Part shown: positions 1-10,053 of the stretch, piece by piece | Layout of the letters: each line of letters opens with the position of its first letter | Numbering within the stretch: the first letter of the stretch is position 1 | NCBI GenBank assembly: GCA_935421135.1 | Contig: OW285194.1 | Coordinates: 3,281,501-3,345,500 of the forward strand | From: Bugulina stolonifera | Taxonomy: Eukaryota > Bryozoa > Gymnolaemata > Cheilostomatida > Bugulidae | Reading direction: 5' to 3' | Length of the DNA stretch: 64,000 bases | Position numbers and translations under genes: made by a program | The notes under the pieces: generated by a model | What the model was told of the DNA's origin: nothing | The model's database searches: none | The model's input: the letters and a program-made list of their open reading frames with translations, nothing else

Positions 1-1097
1 ACAGTACATATACAGTAGATATACAGTACATAATATACAGTACATATACAGTACCCATACAGTACATACACAGTACATGTACAGTACATACACAGTACAT
101 ACACAGTACATATACAGTACACATACAGTACAGTCATATACAGTACATATAGAGTACACATACAGTACATAATATACAGTACATATACAGTACATATACA
201 GTACATATACAGTACATAATATACAGTACATATACAGTACATGTACAGTACACATACAGTACATATACAGTACATAAAGAGTACACATACAGTACATAAT
301 ATACAGTACATATACAGTACATATACAGTACATATACAGTACATATACAGTACATATACAGTACATATACAGTACATATACAGTACATATACAGTACGTA
401 TACAGTACGTATGCAGTACATATACAGTACATATACAGTACATACACAGTACATAATTATACAGTACATATAAAGTACATATACAGTACATATACAGTAC
501 ATATACAGTACATATACAGTAGATATACAGTACATAATATACAGTACATATACAGTACCATACAGTACATACACAGTACATGTACAGTACATACACAGTA
601 CATACACAGTACATATACAGTACACATACAGTACAGTCATATACAGTACATATAGAGTACACATACAGTACATAATATACAGTACATATACAGTACATAT
701 ACAGTACATATACAGTACATATACAGTACATAATATACAGTACATATACAGTACCCATACAGTACATACACAGTACATATACAGTACATATACAGTACAT
801 ATACAGTACATATACAGTACATATACAGTACATAAAAATATACAGCACATATACAGTACATATACATGGTACATATACAGTACATATACAGTACATATAC
901 AGTACATATACAGTACATATACAGTGCATATACAGTACATATACAGTACATGTACAGTACACATACAGTACATAAACAGTATATATACAGTATACATACA
1001 GTTCATATACAGTACATTATACAGTACATACAGTGCATACACAGTACATATACAGTACATATACTATACATTTACAGTACATACACACAGTATGTTG
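1..1097. repeat. 11-bp tandem repeat array (acagtacatat), truncated by window start
   Basis: Almost the whole stretch consists of 11-bp units of the type acagtacatat, with variants such as acagtacacat and acagtacataa. A higher-order pattern is visible: a segment with the distinctive order accatacag, acacagtac, catgtacag, cagtcatat, atagagtac starts near 52 and again near 556, so the larger period is about 500 bp. Long open frames on both strands (Tyr/Cys/Thr/Val-rich) are by-products of the repeat and are not genes. Confidence 0.95.
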
Positions 1098-1878
1098 TAT
1101 ACTTTTGAACATGTGTTCAGGAGGTGCTACAAAAACTAGCACTGATATACTGTAATGTGGCCCTGGGCAAGAAAAATATTACTGCTGTACCACTGTAGTG
1201 CTGCTACACTGTCAATAAGACATACATGTACATTATACTTCTTGCTGTGTCCATTTTTCTTTCAGGTTACACCAAATTTGAATAATACGTTCTAGTTCAC
1301 AAAAATCATGAGTGACATGAAGTATTAAGCTAACTTTGTAGAATGTTGGGAGGGTGAGCTTGTTAGCCGTACTATTAGAGCTAAAGTACACCACTGGTGA
1401 AAGAGGAGGATGGATATGTCTCTTCGCTATGGAGTTTTAACAGACAGGAGCACCAGACTTAGTAATAATATTATCTGCTTGTAATAGCTAATTGATCTCT
1501 GAAAGAATGGAAAATTTCAAGGCGGTTCCATTATTTCCATCACCACTGTAGTAGCTAATAATTTAGCTCTTGTTTAAATTGAGGACGGGTGTCTTACTAA
1601 CTAGGGGAGCCAGTGCCTCCGCCCGATGGAGCTTTGACAAACAGGACACCAGGAACACAGGTAGCAATTAACTAATAGCTAATTGGCTAATAATTTAGCT
1701 TTGTTTATATTTTCAAGCACCGGCAACCAGTATAGAAAATTTTATTGGTTACAAAAACATTTTTTGGCTTTGTTGTATAACAGAAGAGTGGCTGCACATT
1801 GACCCATAGAAGGCTATAGTGCTGCTCTGAATAGAGTCAAACATTGCAAGTACAAAAAAAAGTTATGCAAACAACTCG
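1098..1878. other. Intergenic, nothing recognised
   Basis: AT-rich unique-looking DNA between the tandem array and the large TIR element. I see no exon-like frame with splice signals, no RNA gene and no clear repeat. Confidence 0.5.
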
Positions 1879-1884
1879 ACTGTT
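1879..1884 (+). repeat. Target-site duplication ACTGTT, left copy
   Basis: Identical to 11265-11270, directly abutting the outer end of the inverted repeat on each side. Confidence 0.85.
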
Positions 1885-3127
1885 AGTAGTATAGTCAGTG
1901 CACTTCTAGACAGACACGCACTCATTGACCCCTGTTTTCAACCAATCACAAGCCGGTATTTCCGATTTCAACCAATCACAGAAGAGCACAAAAATTTTGC
2001 ACACGACCTTGCCAAGGTCACCCCAAAATCCCCCCTTCTGATTGGTCGAAAAAACATTTGCACACTTGACCCCAAACCCGGCCACGACCCCTTCCCTTCC
2101 TCCTTCCCACCCTCCTCCCCTCCCCCTCCCCCACCTCCCACTCCTCCCTCCTCCCCGCCACCGCCCTCGTCCCGTCCTCACCACCGCCACCGCCGCCGCC
2201 GCCACCACCGCCCTCACCACCGCCACCGCCGCCGCCGCCACCACCGCCCTCACCACCGCCGCCGCCACCGCCGCCACCGCCACCGCTGCCACCACCACCA
2301 CCGCCGCCACCACCGCCACCACCACCGCCGCCGCCACCACCACCACTGCCGCCGCCATCACCGTCATCACCGCCACCCCTCCTCCACCGCCGCCCACCCT
2401 CCCCCCCGCAACCCCCACTCACCCGAACGACCGATCGTTTGAGGCGGTCAAGCCGCGTCCGCCCACGTTGCGTGCGGCGCCGACCGTACACGTGGAGGCG
2501 ACGCCGGTGCCCCGTATCCACCGGGCCAAGCGACTAGGCAGCGGCCCGCCGCTTCTCCTGCGCCCTCCACTCGGAAAGCTTGTGATCTAAACGAGCGAAT
2601 TCGGCTGCGCTTCGCCTATAGCTCTCATTAGCGATAAGAAGAAGTACTACGGAAGGCTTGGTTTCAGCGATAAGAAGAAGTACTACGGAAGGCTTGGTTT
2701 ATGATGTGCATTGCATTGTTAATAATGTGTAAAGTCTTGGCTATAAATATACTGATGGGAAGAAGGGTTGTTTCTATAATATACATTGTATTGACAACAA
2801 AGAACCGTGTGCATGTGTTAAGTCAGCATATATAATGCATTAAATAAACTTTTCACAATGGTGACAATAGAATGAATAAAAGATTGTGTACACGTGTTAA
2901 AACACAATTGAAAGAATAAAAGACACATATTTAAAAGAGTATGTCATATCTGTTATTAGCAAGGAAGTCTGTGTGCATGTGTTAAGACAGTGTATATTAT
3001 ACATTAGATAAACTTTTCACAATAGTAGCAATAGAATAAATAAAAGGTTGTGTGCATGTGTTAAGTCAGCATTATGTAATATATTAAATAAACTTTTCAC
3101 AATAGTAGCAATAGAATAAATAAAAGA
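1885..3127 (+). repeat. Left long terminal inverted repeat
   Basis: It matches the reverse complement of 10054-11264 with only scattered differences. From the outside inward it holds three CCAAT-type boxes (near 1940, 1972 and 2038), a GC-rich CpG block with a CCACCGCC-type microsatellite (about 2090-2580), and an AT-rich tract of imperfect repeats rich in AATAAA on the plus strand (2840-3127, continuing to about 3530). A 36-bp direct duplication (gcgataagaagaagtac..., starts 2631 and 2667) is present here but single in the right TIR. The long Pro/Thr/Ala or Gly-rich open frames lack ATG starts and arise from the microsatellite. Confidence 0.9.
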
Positions 3128-3560
3128 TTGAGTGTATGTGTTAAGTCAGCATTATGTAATACATTAAATACACTTTTTACAACACTAGCAATAGAATGAA
3201 TAAAAAAGCTACATATGTAAAGGAGTATGTCATAGCTATTGTTAGCAAGAAAAGTCTGTGTACATGTGTTAAGGGCAGCATATATAATACATTAAATAAA
3301 CTTTTCACAATAGTAGCAATAGAATAAATAAAGATTGTGTACACATGTTGAAATATCATTGTAATATGATTTAAACACAATTGAAAGAATAAAAGACACA
3401 TATGTAAAGGAGTATGTCATAGCTATTATAGCAAGAGACAGCTGTGTGCATGTGTTAAGTCAGCACATATAATACATTAAATAAACTTTTTACAAAAGTA
3501 GCAATAGAATGTATAAAAGGATGTGTATAAGTGTTAGAATACCATTATATAATAATTTAA
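3128..3560 (+). repeat. Imperfect AT-rich repeats extending inward from the left TIR
   Basis: This continues the TIR's internal repeat (agcaatagaat, aataaactttt, gtgtgcatgtgttaag) for roughly three further diverged copies of about 130-140 bp that are absent on the right side. AATAAA motifs lie on the plus strand in most copies. No gene. Confidence 0.75.
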
Positions 3561-3732
3561 AAAAATAATTTAAAAAAAAAAATCCTCACTGATTTGCTAT
3601 CACATAAAAGTAAATGCAGAGGGAATGAGACACTACAGAGAGAGAGAGTGGGAGAAAGAGAGTGGGAGAAAAAAGAAAAAAAACTAAAGAAAAGATGATT
3701 AGAGCTTTTCTTCACTGACTCGAAGGTAAGCT

Positions 3733-6195
3733 TCAGCTTGTGCTATTACCTCTCTGTGAAGAAAAGAGTGGGGGAAAAGAAGCAGTAGAAGGAGTGGTAG
3801 TAATGGTAGTAGTAATAGTAGTAGTTGCAAGAGAAGAAGTAGAGGTGGTAATGTCTCCATTAGTAAGAGAGTTACTGATGGAAGAAGCATCTGAATCAAA
3901 ATGATGGTGAGAAGGGAGAGGAAATTGTGAAGAGCACACCCCAGACTTTACAGATATTTCAGGAGAATGAGAGGGTGAATGTGAAGAAAAGAGTGGAGGA
4001 AAAGAAGTAGTAGAAGGAGTAGTAGTAATAGTAGTAGTTGTAAGAGAAGAAGTAGAGATGGTAATGTCTCCATTAGTAAGAGAGTTACTGATGGAAGAAG
4101 CATCTGAATCAAAATGATGGTGAGAAGGGAGAGGAAATTGTGAAGAGCACACCCCAGACTTTAAAGAGAATGGAGTAGTAGACATCCCCTTAAAGAAGGG
4201 AGGGTATACTACCCCACCAACAGTTGTTGGAGTGTATGCGGGGATGAGTATTTTGGAAGGTGGAGAGTGACCAGTGACCCTTTGCAAAAAGGATATGGTC
4301 TTTTTTAATGAATAGATATCTGTTAGAAAGCGTGTGTTGAATGAGATGTGTCGGTAACAGGGCTTTCCATCAATATGATGATTAGATGGAAAGTTGTAGT
4401 GTCTATTCATCCCCTCATCATCTACTGTTATGTGATAGCAAAACCAGATTCGGAGCAAAAAATGTTGTTGAATGTGGACACCTCGTCGGTGCCCAACATT
4501 CTTATTGCATAAAAAGCAGGGGTCATCCGATTCAAATGGCTTTGTTAGTGACATCTCCAGTCTTCTTTTTGTCTCATCACTAACAAAGACATAGAATCTT
4601 AGACCCCCCTTACATATCGGCTTTGCTCTGAGTCCTAAAAAAGAAAGAAAATAACAAGAATAAGTGAGAGAGAACATATGACTTACTTGTAAATCAGAAA
4701 AAAAAAGATTCTAAATATACAAATAGATACTAGATCATTCTTACCTATCTCGAACCCATCTACTCCCCCACATTGTTCAAATAAAGCAATTTCTTCTTCC
4801 CCTAGTTCTGTTTCTTTTTCATTCTATAATGTAAATAAAATGTGCAGAGACTAATTAACAAGCTACATTAACATAGTTATTTGTAATATATGGTTTTTGA
4901 AGAATTTAATGAAAAAACTAGCACTCTAAGTACTAAGCAAGTCTACTAAAGCCTGTCTATTTACTCACATAAAGAGAAATACATCATTAACATAAGAAAA
5001 CCAGTTGTAATTTATGTTATATTTTTTCACATAAGAAAAGAAAAAAAAGTGTCTTATTGATAAAAATAATACATAAGAAAGAAAGTGCAATACTTATAAT
5101 AAAAATATCACTAATCTTTAACATCTTAGACATGGTAAGAGACTTATAGAATTAGAGAAAATCATACTATGGCTAATTAACATCTGGTTTTAAAAAGGAA
5201 GTAGTCTCTTTTGACATTCTAGACATGGTAAGAGGCTTATAGTATAAAAAAGTACATCATCATTATGTGTAACTAACATGTACTTCTGAAGAAATGTCAG
5301 TAATCTCCTTTGACATCTTAGAAACCCAACACCATAGTGGATTGAAGGTGTAATGCATGTGTGAACAAATAAGATAATATACTAACCATTTCTGGAGATG
5401 GGATTCTTTTCCTCGAGATTCGTCTTCTGTCTTCCGAATCGTACGTAATCATATACTTCATACCTTTTTTTGATGTTTTAATTTTTCTTATATATTTCTT
5501 TCTTTGATATTTAGATGTAGAAGCCTGTAAGTATATGTAGAGTAATAAACATATACCAAAGCATGAGTCAAGTAGATGGAACTACTAATGCAACATAGTT
5601 ACTAAAGAAAGAAACACTACAGTGGTATAACCACTTATAATAAAGTTTCTAAGCTCTGATCACACTGATTGCAGTATAGACAGAGCAGATCTCTACACAC
5701 ATGCTCTCATGTTGAGAATCAAAACAGTTTAATATATAAGCTTACAACGTTTTTAAGCCCCGGACATACCAAGGGAGAATTATACCACTACTAAAATACA
5801 ATTAGCCCCAATGTTAACTCAAATGAGTAAGTTCATATTAAAATACATATTAAAATAGCTAGGATGTACTAGTATAGCCACTACAAGTGGTAATAAACTG
5901 TTTTGATACTTATTACACTACTAGTGGTATAACTACTCATATTGAAAATAAATCTCACCACATATAAAGCTTCTAAGCTCCGGTCACACAAATTGTAGTA
6001 TAGACAGATCAGATCTCTACATACTTGCTCTCATGTTGAGAATCAAAACAGTTTAATACATAAGCTTACAAAGTTTCTAAGCTCTGGTCATACCAAGGGA
6101 GTATTATATCACTACTAAAATGGAATTAGTCCCAATGTTAACTCAAATGAGTAAATTCATACTAAAATACATATTAAAATAAGTTTACTCACCAT
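3733..6195 (-). CDS. Cargo gene A of the TIR element: unrecognised 373-residue protein, four coding exons
   Basis: Exons on the minus strand: 6195-6193 (the ATG alone), 5524-5387, 4823-4745 and 4634-3733. All junctions are GT-AG and the frame is continuous for 374 codons including the stop. Upstream on the minus strand lie a TATA-like CATAAAAG (6303-6312) and an inverted CCAAT box (6322-6329). Residues 2-47 are strongly basic (Lys/Arg-rich, nuclear-signal-like). Residues about 48-73 are acidic. Residues 80-230 look folded and contain C113, C116, H122, H127 and H131, a possible zinc-binding cluster. The rest is Ser/Thr/Pro-rich and includes an in-frame 213-bp (71-codon) duplication. I do not recognise the family. 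Nuclear location is inferred from charge alone. Confidence 0.7.
5090..5320. repeat. Diverged direct repeats in intron 3 side of gene A
   Basis: The motif tagacatggtaagag-cttatag occurs twice about 110 bp apart, preceded each time by a variant of tctt-gacat-ct. A third partial copy lies near 5310. This is the intron between exons 5524-5387 and 4823-4745. Confidence 0.6.
5640..6185. repeat. About 322-bp tandem duplication in intron 1 of gene A
   Basis: The block beginning tctaagctctgatcacac (about 5647) is repeated from about 5970. The order of shared segments is the same in both (agatctctaca, gctctcatgttgagaatc, accaagggag, aactcaaatgagtaa). The copies differ at roughly one base in ten. Confidence 0.85.
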
Positions 6196-6302
6196 ATTAA
6201 TTGTTGAGTGATGTTTATTCAGAGAAATCAGTAAATATCCACAGAGTTGCAAGTCTTTACTAGGTGGTTGAGTGGTAATGATAAAAATCCTCTCTCACGC
6301 TT

Positions 6303-6329
6303 GCTTTTATGGAAATCTCTGTCCAATCA
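6303..6329 (-). promoter_or_regulatory. Putative TATA and CCAAT boxes of gene A
   Basis: Read on the minus strand, CTGATTGG is followed by CATAAAAGC, about 110 bases upstream of the ATG at 6195. The same CCAATCAG and TATA pair stands upstream of the divergent gene on the other side of the minisatellite. Confidence 0.5.
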
Positions 6330-6359
6330 GAAGTGATGTGCCTTTTTTTAGTCTGATTT

Positions 6360-8450
6360 ATTGCATCCCGATGTGATTCGATGTAACCCGATGTAACCCG
6401 ATGTAACCCGATGTGTTTTCGACCTCCCCCGATGTGTTTTCGACCTCCCCCGATGTGATTCGATGTGTCTCGATGTGTTTTCGACCTCCCCCGATGTGAT
6501 TCGATGTGTCCCGATGTGTTTTCGACCTTCCCCGATGTGACCCGATGTAACCCGATGTAACCCGATGTAACCCGATGTGTTTTTTACCTCCCCCGATGTG
6601 TTTTCGACCTCCCCCGATGTGATTCGATGTGTCTCGATGTGTTTTCGACCTTCCCCGATGTAACCCGATGTAACCCGATGTGTTTTTGACCTCCCCCGAT
6701 GTGATTCGATGTGTCCCGATGTGTTTTCGACCTCCCCCGATGTGATTCGATGTGTTTTCGACCTCCCCCGATGTGATTCGATGTGTCCCGATGTGTTTTC
6801 GACCTCCCCCGATGTGATTCGATGTGTTTTCGACCTCCCCCGATGTGATTCGATGTGTTTTCGACCTCCCCCGATGTGATTCGATGTGTTTTCGACCTCC
6901 CCCGATGTGATTCGATGTGTTTTCGACCTCCCCCGATGTGATTCGATGTGTTTTCGACCTCCCCCGATGTGATTAGATGTGTCCCGATGTGTTTTCGACC
7001 ACCCCCGATGTGTTTTCGACCTCCCCCGATGTGATTCAATGTGATTTCGACCTCCCCCGATGTGATTCGATGTGTTTTCGACCTCCCCCGATGTGATTCG
7101 ATGTGTTTTCGACCTCCCCCGATGTGATTCGATGTGTTTTCGACCTCCCCCGATGTGATTAGATGTGTCCCGATGTGTTTTCGACCACCCCCGATGTGTT
7201 TTCGACCTCCCCCGATGTGATTCAATGTGATTTCGACCACCCCCGATGTGTTTTCGACCTCCCCCGATGTGATTCAATGTGATTTCGACCTCCCCCGATG
7301 TGATTCAATGTGTTTCCGCCCTCCCCCGATGTGATTCGATGTGTCCCGATGTGTTTTCGACCTCGCCCGATGTGATTCGATGTGTTTTCGACCTCCCCCG
7401 ATGTGATTCGATGTGTTTTCGACCTCCCCCGATGTGTTTTCGACCTCCCCCGATGTGATTCGATGTGTTTTCGACCTCCCCCGATGTGATTCGATGTGTT
7501 TTCGACCTCCCCCGATGTGATTCGATGTGTTTTCGACCTCCCCCGATGTGATTCGATGTGTTTTCGACCTCCTCCGATGTGTTTTCGACCTCCCCCGATG
7601 TGATTCGATGTGTTTTCGACCTCCCCCGATGTGATTCGATGTGTTTTCGACCTCCCCCGATGTGATTCGATGTGTTTTCGACCTCCCCCGATGTGTTTTC
7701 GACCTCCCCCGATGTGATTCGATGTGTTTTCGACCTCCCCCGATGTGATTCGATGTGTTTTCGACCTCCCCCGATGTGTTTTCGACCTCCCCCGATGTGA
7801 TTCGATGTGTTTTCGACCTCCCCCGATGTGATTCGATGTGTTTTCGACCTCCCCCGATGTGATTCGATGTGTTTTCGACCTCCCCCGATGTGTTTTCGAC
7901 CTCCCCCGATGTGATTCGATGTGTTTTCGACCTCCCCCGATGTGATTCAATGTGATTTCGACCTCCCCCGATGTGATTCGATGCGTTTTCGACCTCCCCC
8001 GATGTGATTCGATGTGTCCCGATGTGTTTTCGACCTCCCCCGATGTGATTCGATGTGTCCCGATGTGTTTCCGACCTCCCCCGATGTGTTTTCGACCTCC
8101 CCCGATGTGATTCGATGTGTTTTCGACCTCCCCCGATGTGAATCGATGTGTTTTCGACCTCCCCCGATGTGATTCGATGAGTTTTCGGCCTCCCCCGATG
8201 TGTCCCGATGTGTTTTCGACCTCCCCCGATGTGATTCGATGTGACCCGATGTGTTTTCGACCTCCCCCGATGTGATTCGATGTGTCCTGATGTGTTTTCG
8301 ACCTCCCCCGATGTGATTCGATGTGTCCCGATGTGTTTTCGACCTCCCCCGATGTGTTATCGACCTTTCCCGATGTGTTTCGATGTTTCCCTATGTGTTT
8401 TTGATCTTTCCCGATGTGATTCGATGCACTCTGATGTGTTTCCAATGCGC
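6360..8450. repeat. 2.1-kb minisatellite between the two cargo genes
   Basis: Built from about 10-, 11- and 21-bp modules, chiefly cgatgtgatt, cgatgtgtttt and cgacctccccc, assembled into frequent 31-bp units and longer patterns. A large part repeats in identical order (compare about 6960-7060 with 7150-7290). The long open frames (His/Gly/Arg/Ser-rich) exist because the modules lack stop codons. There is no start context or splice structure supporting a gene. Confidence 0.95.
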
Positions 8451-8470
8451 TCCAATGTATATGCTGTTAG

Positions 8471-8510
8471 CCAATCAGCTTTATTTGTATCTTTTTATTC
8501 ACTATATAAA
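8471..8510 (+). promoter_or_regulatory. CCAAT and TATA boxes of the IkB-like gene
   Basis: CCAATCAG at 8471-8478 and TATATAAA at 8503-8510 stand about 90 bases before the ATG at 8597, immediately outside the minisatellite. Confidence 0.6.
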
Positions 8511-8596
8511 GAGAGGTGGAAACAGTAGTTTAGTTAACTCTTTCTAGCTCCAGTCTGTTCTTAATAGAAATTAAAGAAGGTTAGCACACAAATAGC

Positions 8597-10037
8597 ATGG
8601 AAAGTGGATATGGATCAAGCGAGTATAGCAACAAGCTAATGACTCCTATAAACCAAGAGCTGATGAAGGTAACAGTGGAAAGATGTACAGAACAAAGCAA
8701 GTATGAGAATAAAGACTTATTTGAGGGGGTGTCTGAGCTCTTTCTCCAAAAAAGCTTACCTCTAGACTGGCAGAAATGGGATCCTTTAACCGATATCCGT
8801 AATAAGCTTAGCACACAGTTACTAGAAGAAATTCGTTCTATCTTTTGGGAGCAAGATGGAAAGGATGAAGAGTTGTAAGTTATACATACTTCCAACTATT
8901 TTTTTTTGTTTCGTATTGTCTTTTATGATCAAAATGAAATATGATAGACAAATTTCCCATATAACTACCTCTCAACTATGTGAAAAACAAATATCATGCT
9001 AAATGATGTAGTGAGGTACTAGAAGCAGCCCGAGATAGAGATGAGAGAGCCGTTGCACTCGCGGTATTTGTTGCGAGGAGTCACAAACAACTGAATACAA
9101 AGAATGCGAATCGGCAGACGTTACTTCACCTAACTGTACAGTCTTATTGTTCGGATTCACTAATTCGCCTCATCATCACAAGGGGAGCGGATGGAGCAAT
9201 AGCCGATGCTTGGGGTTAGTGTTTTATAGCACCAATGTTTGCATGCATTGCTTGTTAAAAAATATAGTGTTGCAAAACTTGTAACAATTCGGTACTTATC
9301 TATATTGCTAATGTTTATTTGGAAGGTGACACCCCCCTTCACATTGCTGCACGTCTGGGTAGAGCTAAGGTTATTCATGCTCTAACCACAAGTTTGACCA
9401 GAGTAGAAGTAAAGCATCCATACTTCAGAGTTCCTTACAAATCACTTCCCCAAGACAATGTACAGAGCTACAATCATGATGGAAGGAGTGTAGTCCACCT
9501 CATTGTTGAAACAGCGCATAGCAGCAAGCATAGAGAGGCACTAAAGGTACTAAAAAAAAATACTCGGGCTGACTTAGATATGAGGGTAAGTGAATACATT
9601 ACAGTGGAATAAAAGTAGAGTAGATCGAATTGATAAGTTAGATGGGGAGTTTAATTCTATTCTCTTGTTTGATATTATAGCGAATGGGAGATGGATACGC
9701 CCCATCTCACATTGCCATAGAGAATGAAGACTACGAATGTCTACATACATGTCTAAGATTGGGAGCTGATTCTGAAGTTCGTAACTACAAAAGTGAAACT
9801 CCTCAACAACTAGCTCACCTCTACAAATCAGCAGATATGGTAAGGGACCAACAACATAAAGAAGTATAGATTTCTTGCTTTGTCCACCTTGAGTGATATT
9901 CGTCTGAGTAAAAAACTAAAATCATCTTGTAGGTAAGACTGTGTCAAGAGTTTGGAGCTGGAGCATATCAATTAGAGTATGCTGAGACCGAAGTCGTAAA
10001 CATTATAGCTCCTACGACTTCTGATGAAGATGAGTAA
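8597..10037 (+). CDS. Cargo gene B of the TIR element: IkB-like ankyrin-repeat protein, 334 residues, five exons
   Basis: Exons 8597-8874, 9012-9214, 9326-9585, 9681-9839 and 9933-10037 join in frame with GT-AG junctions to 335 codons. Ankyrin signatures are seen at about 127-160 (TLLHL), 161-190 (DTPLHIAA), 205-240 (VVHLI) and 252-290 (HIAIENEDY), plus a weaker one to about 315. The N-terminus has ESGYGS at residues 2-7, which fits the D/E-S-G-hydrophobic-x-S phosphodegron of IkB proteins. The C-terminus is short and acidic (ends SDEDE). Overall size and layout match IkB/Cactus proteins, which hold Rel/NF-kB factors in the cytoplasm. A role in altering host NF-kB signalling is inference; another ankyrin function is possible. 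The stop codon lies 17 bases from the inner edge of the right TIR. No disabling mutation is visible. Confidence 0.8.
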
Positions 10038-10053
10038 TAAGTACCTAAACTCC

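Noticed and set aside
134..1060. Long open frames (308 and 104 residues) rich in Tyr/Cys/Val in the first kilobase
   Set aside because: They follow from an 11-bp repeat without stops; the peptide only mirrors the repeat.
1906..2590. Gly/Val-, Pro/Thr- and Arg-rich frames in both TIRs
   Set aside because: Several frames on both strands are open at once over a CCACCGCC microsatellite, and the best ones lack an ATG.
3733..4634. Rel-homology domain in cargo gene A, expected as a partner of the IkB-like protein
   Set aside because: The characteristic Rel DNA-contact loop motif is not visible; kept as unrecognised.
6348..8445. Frames of 218-407 residues with HIGGGRKHIES-type repeats
   Set aside because: Open only because the minisatellite modules lack stops; no promoter, splice or start context.
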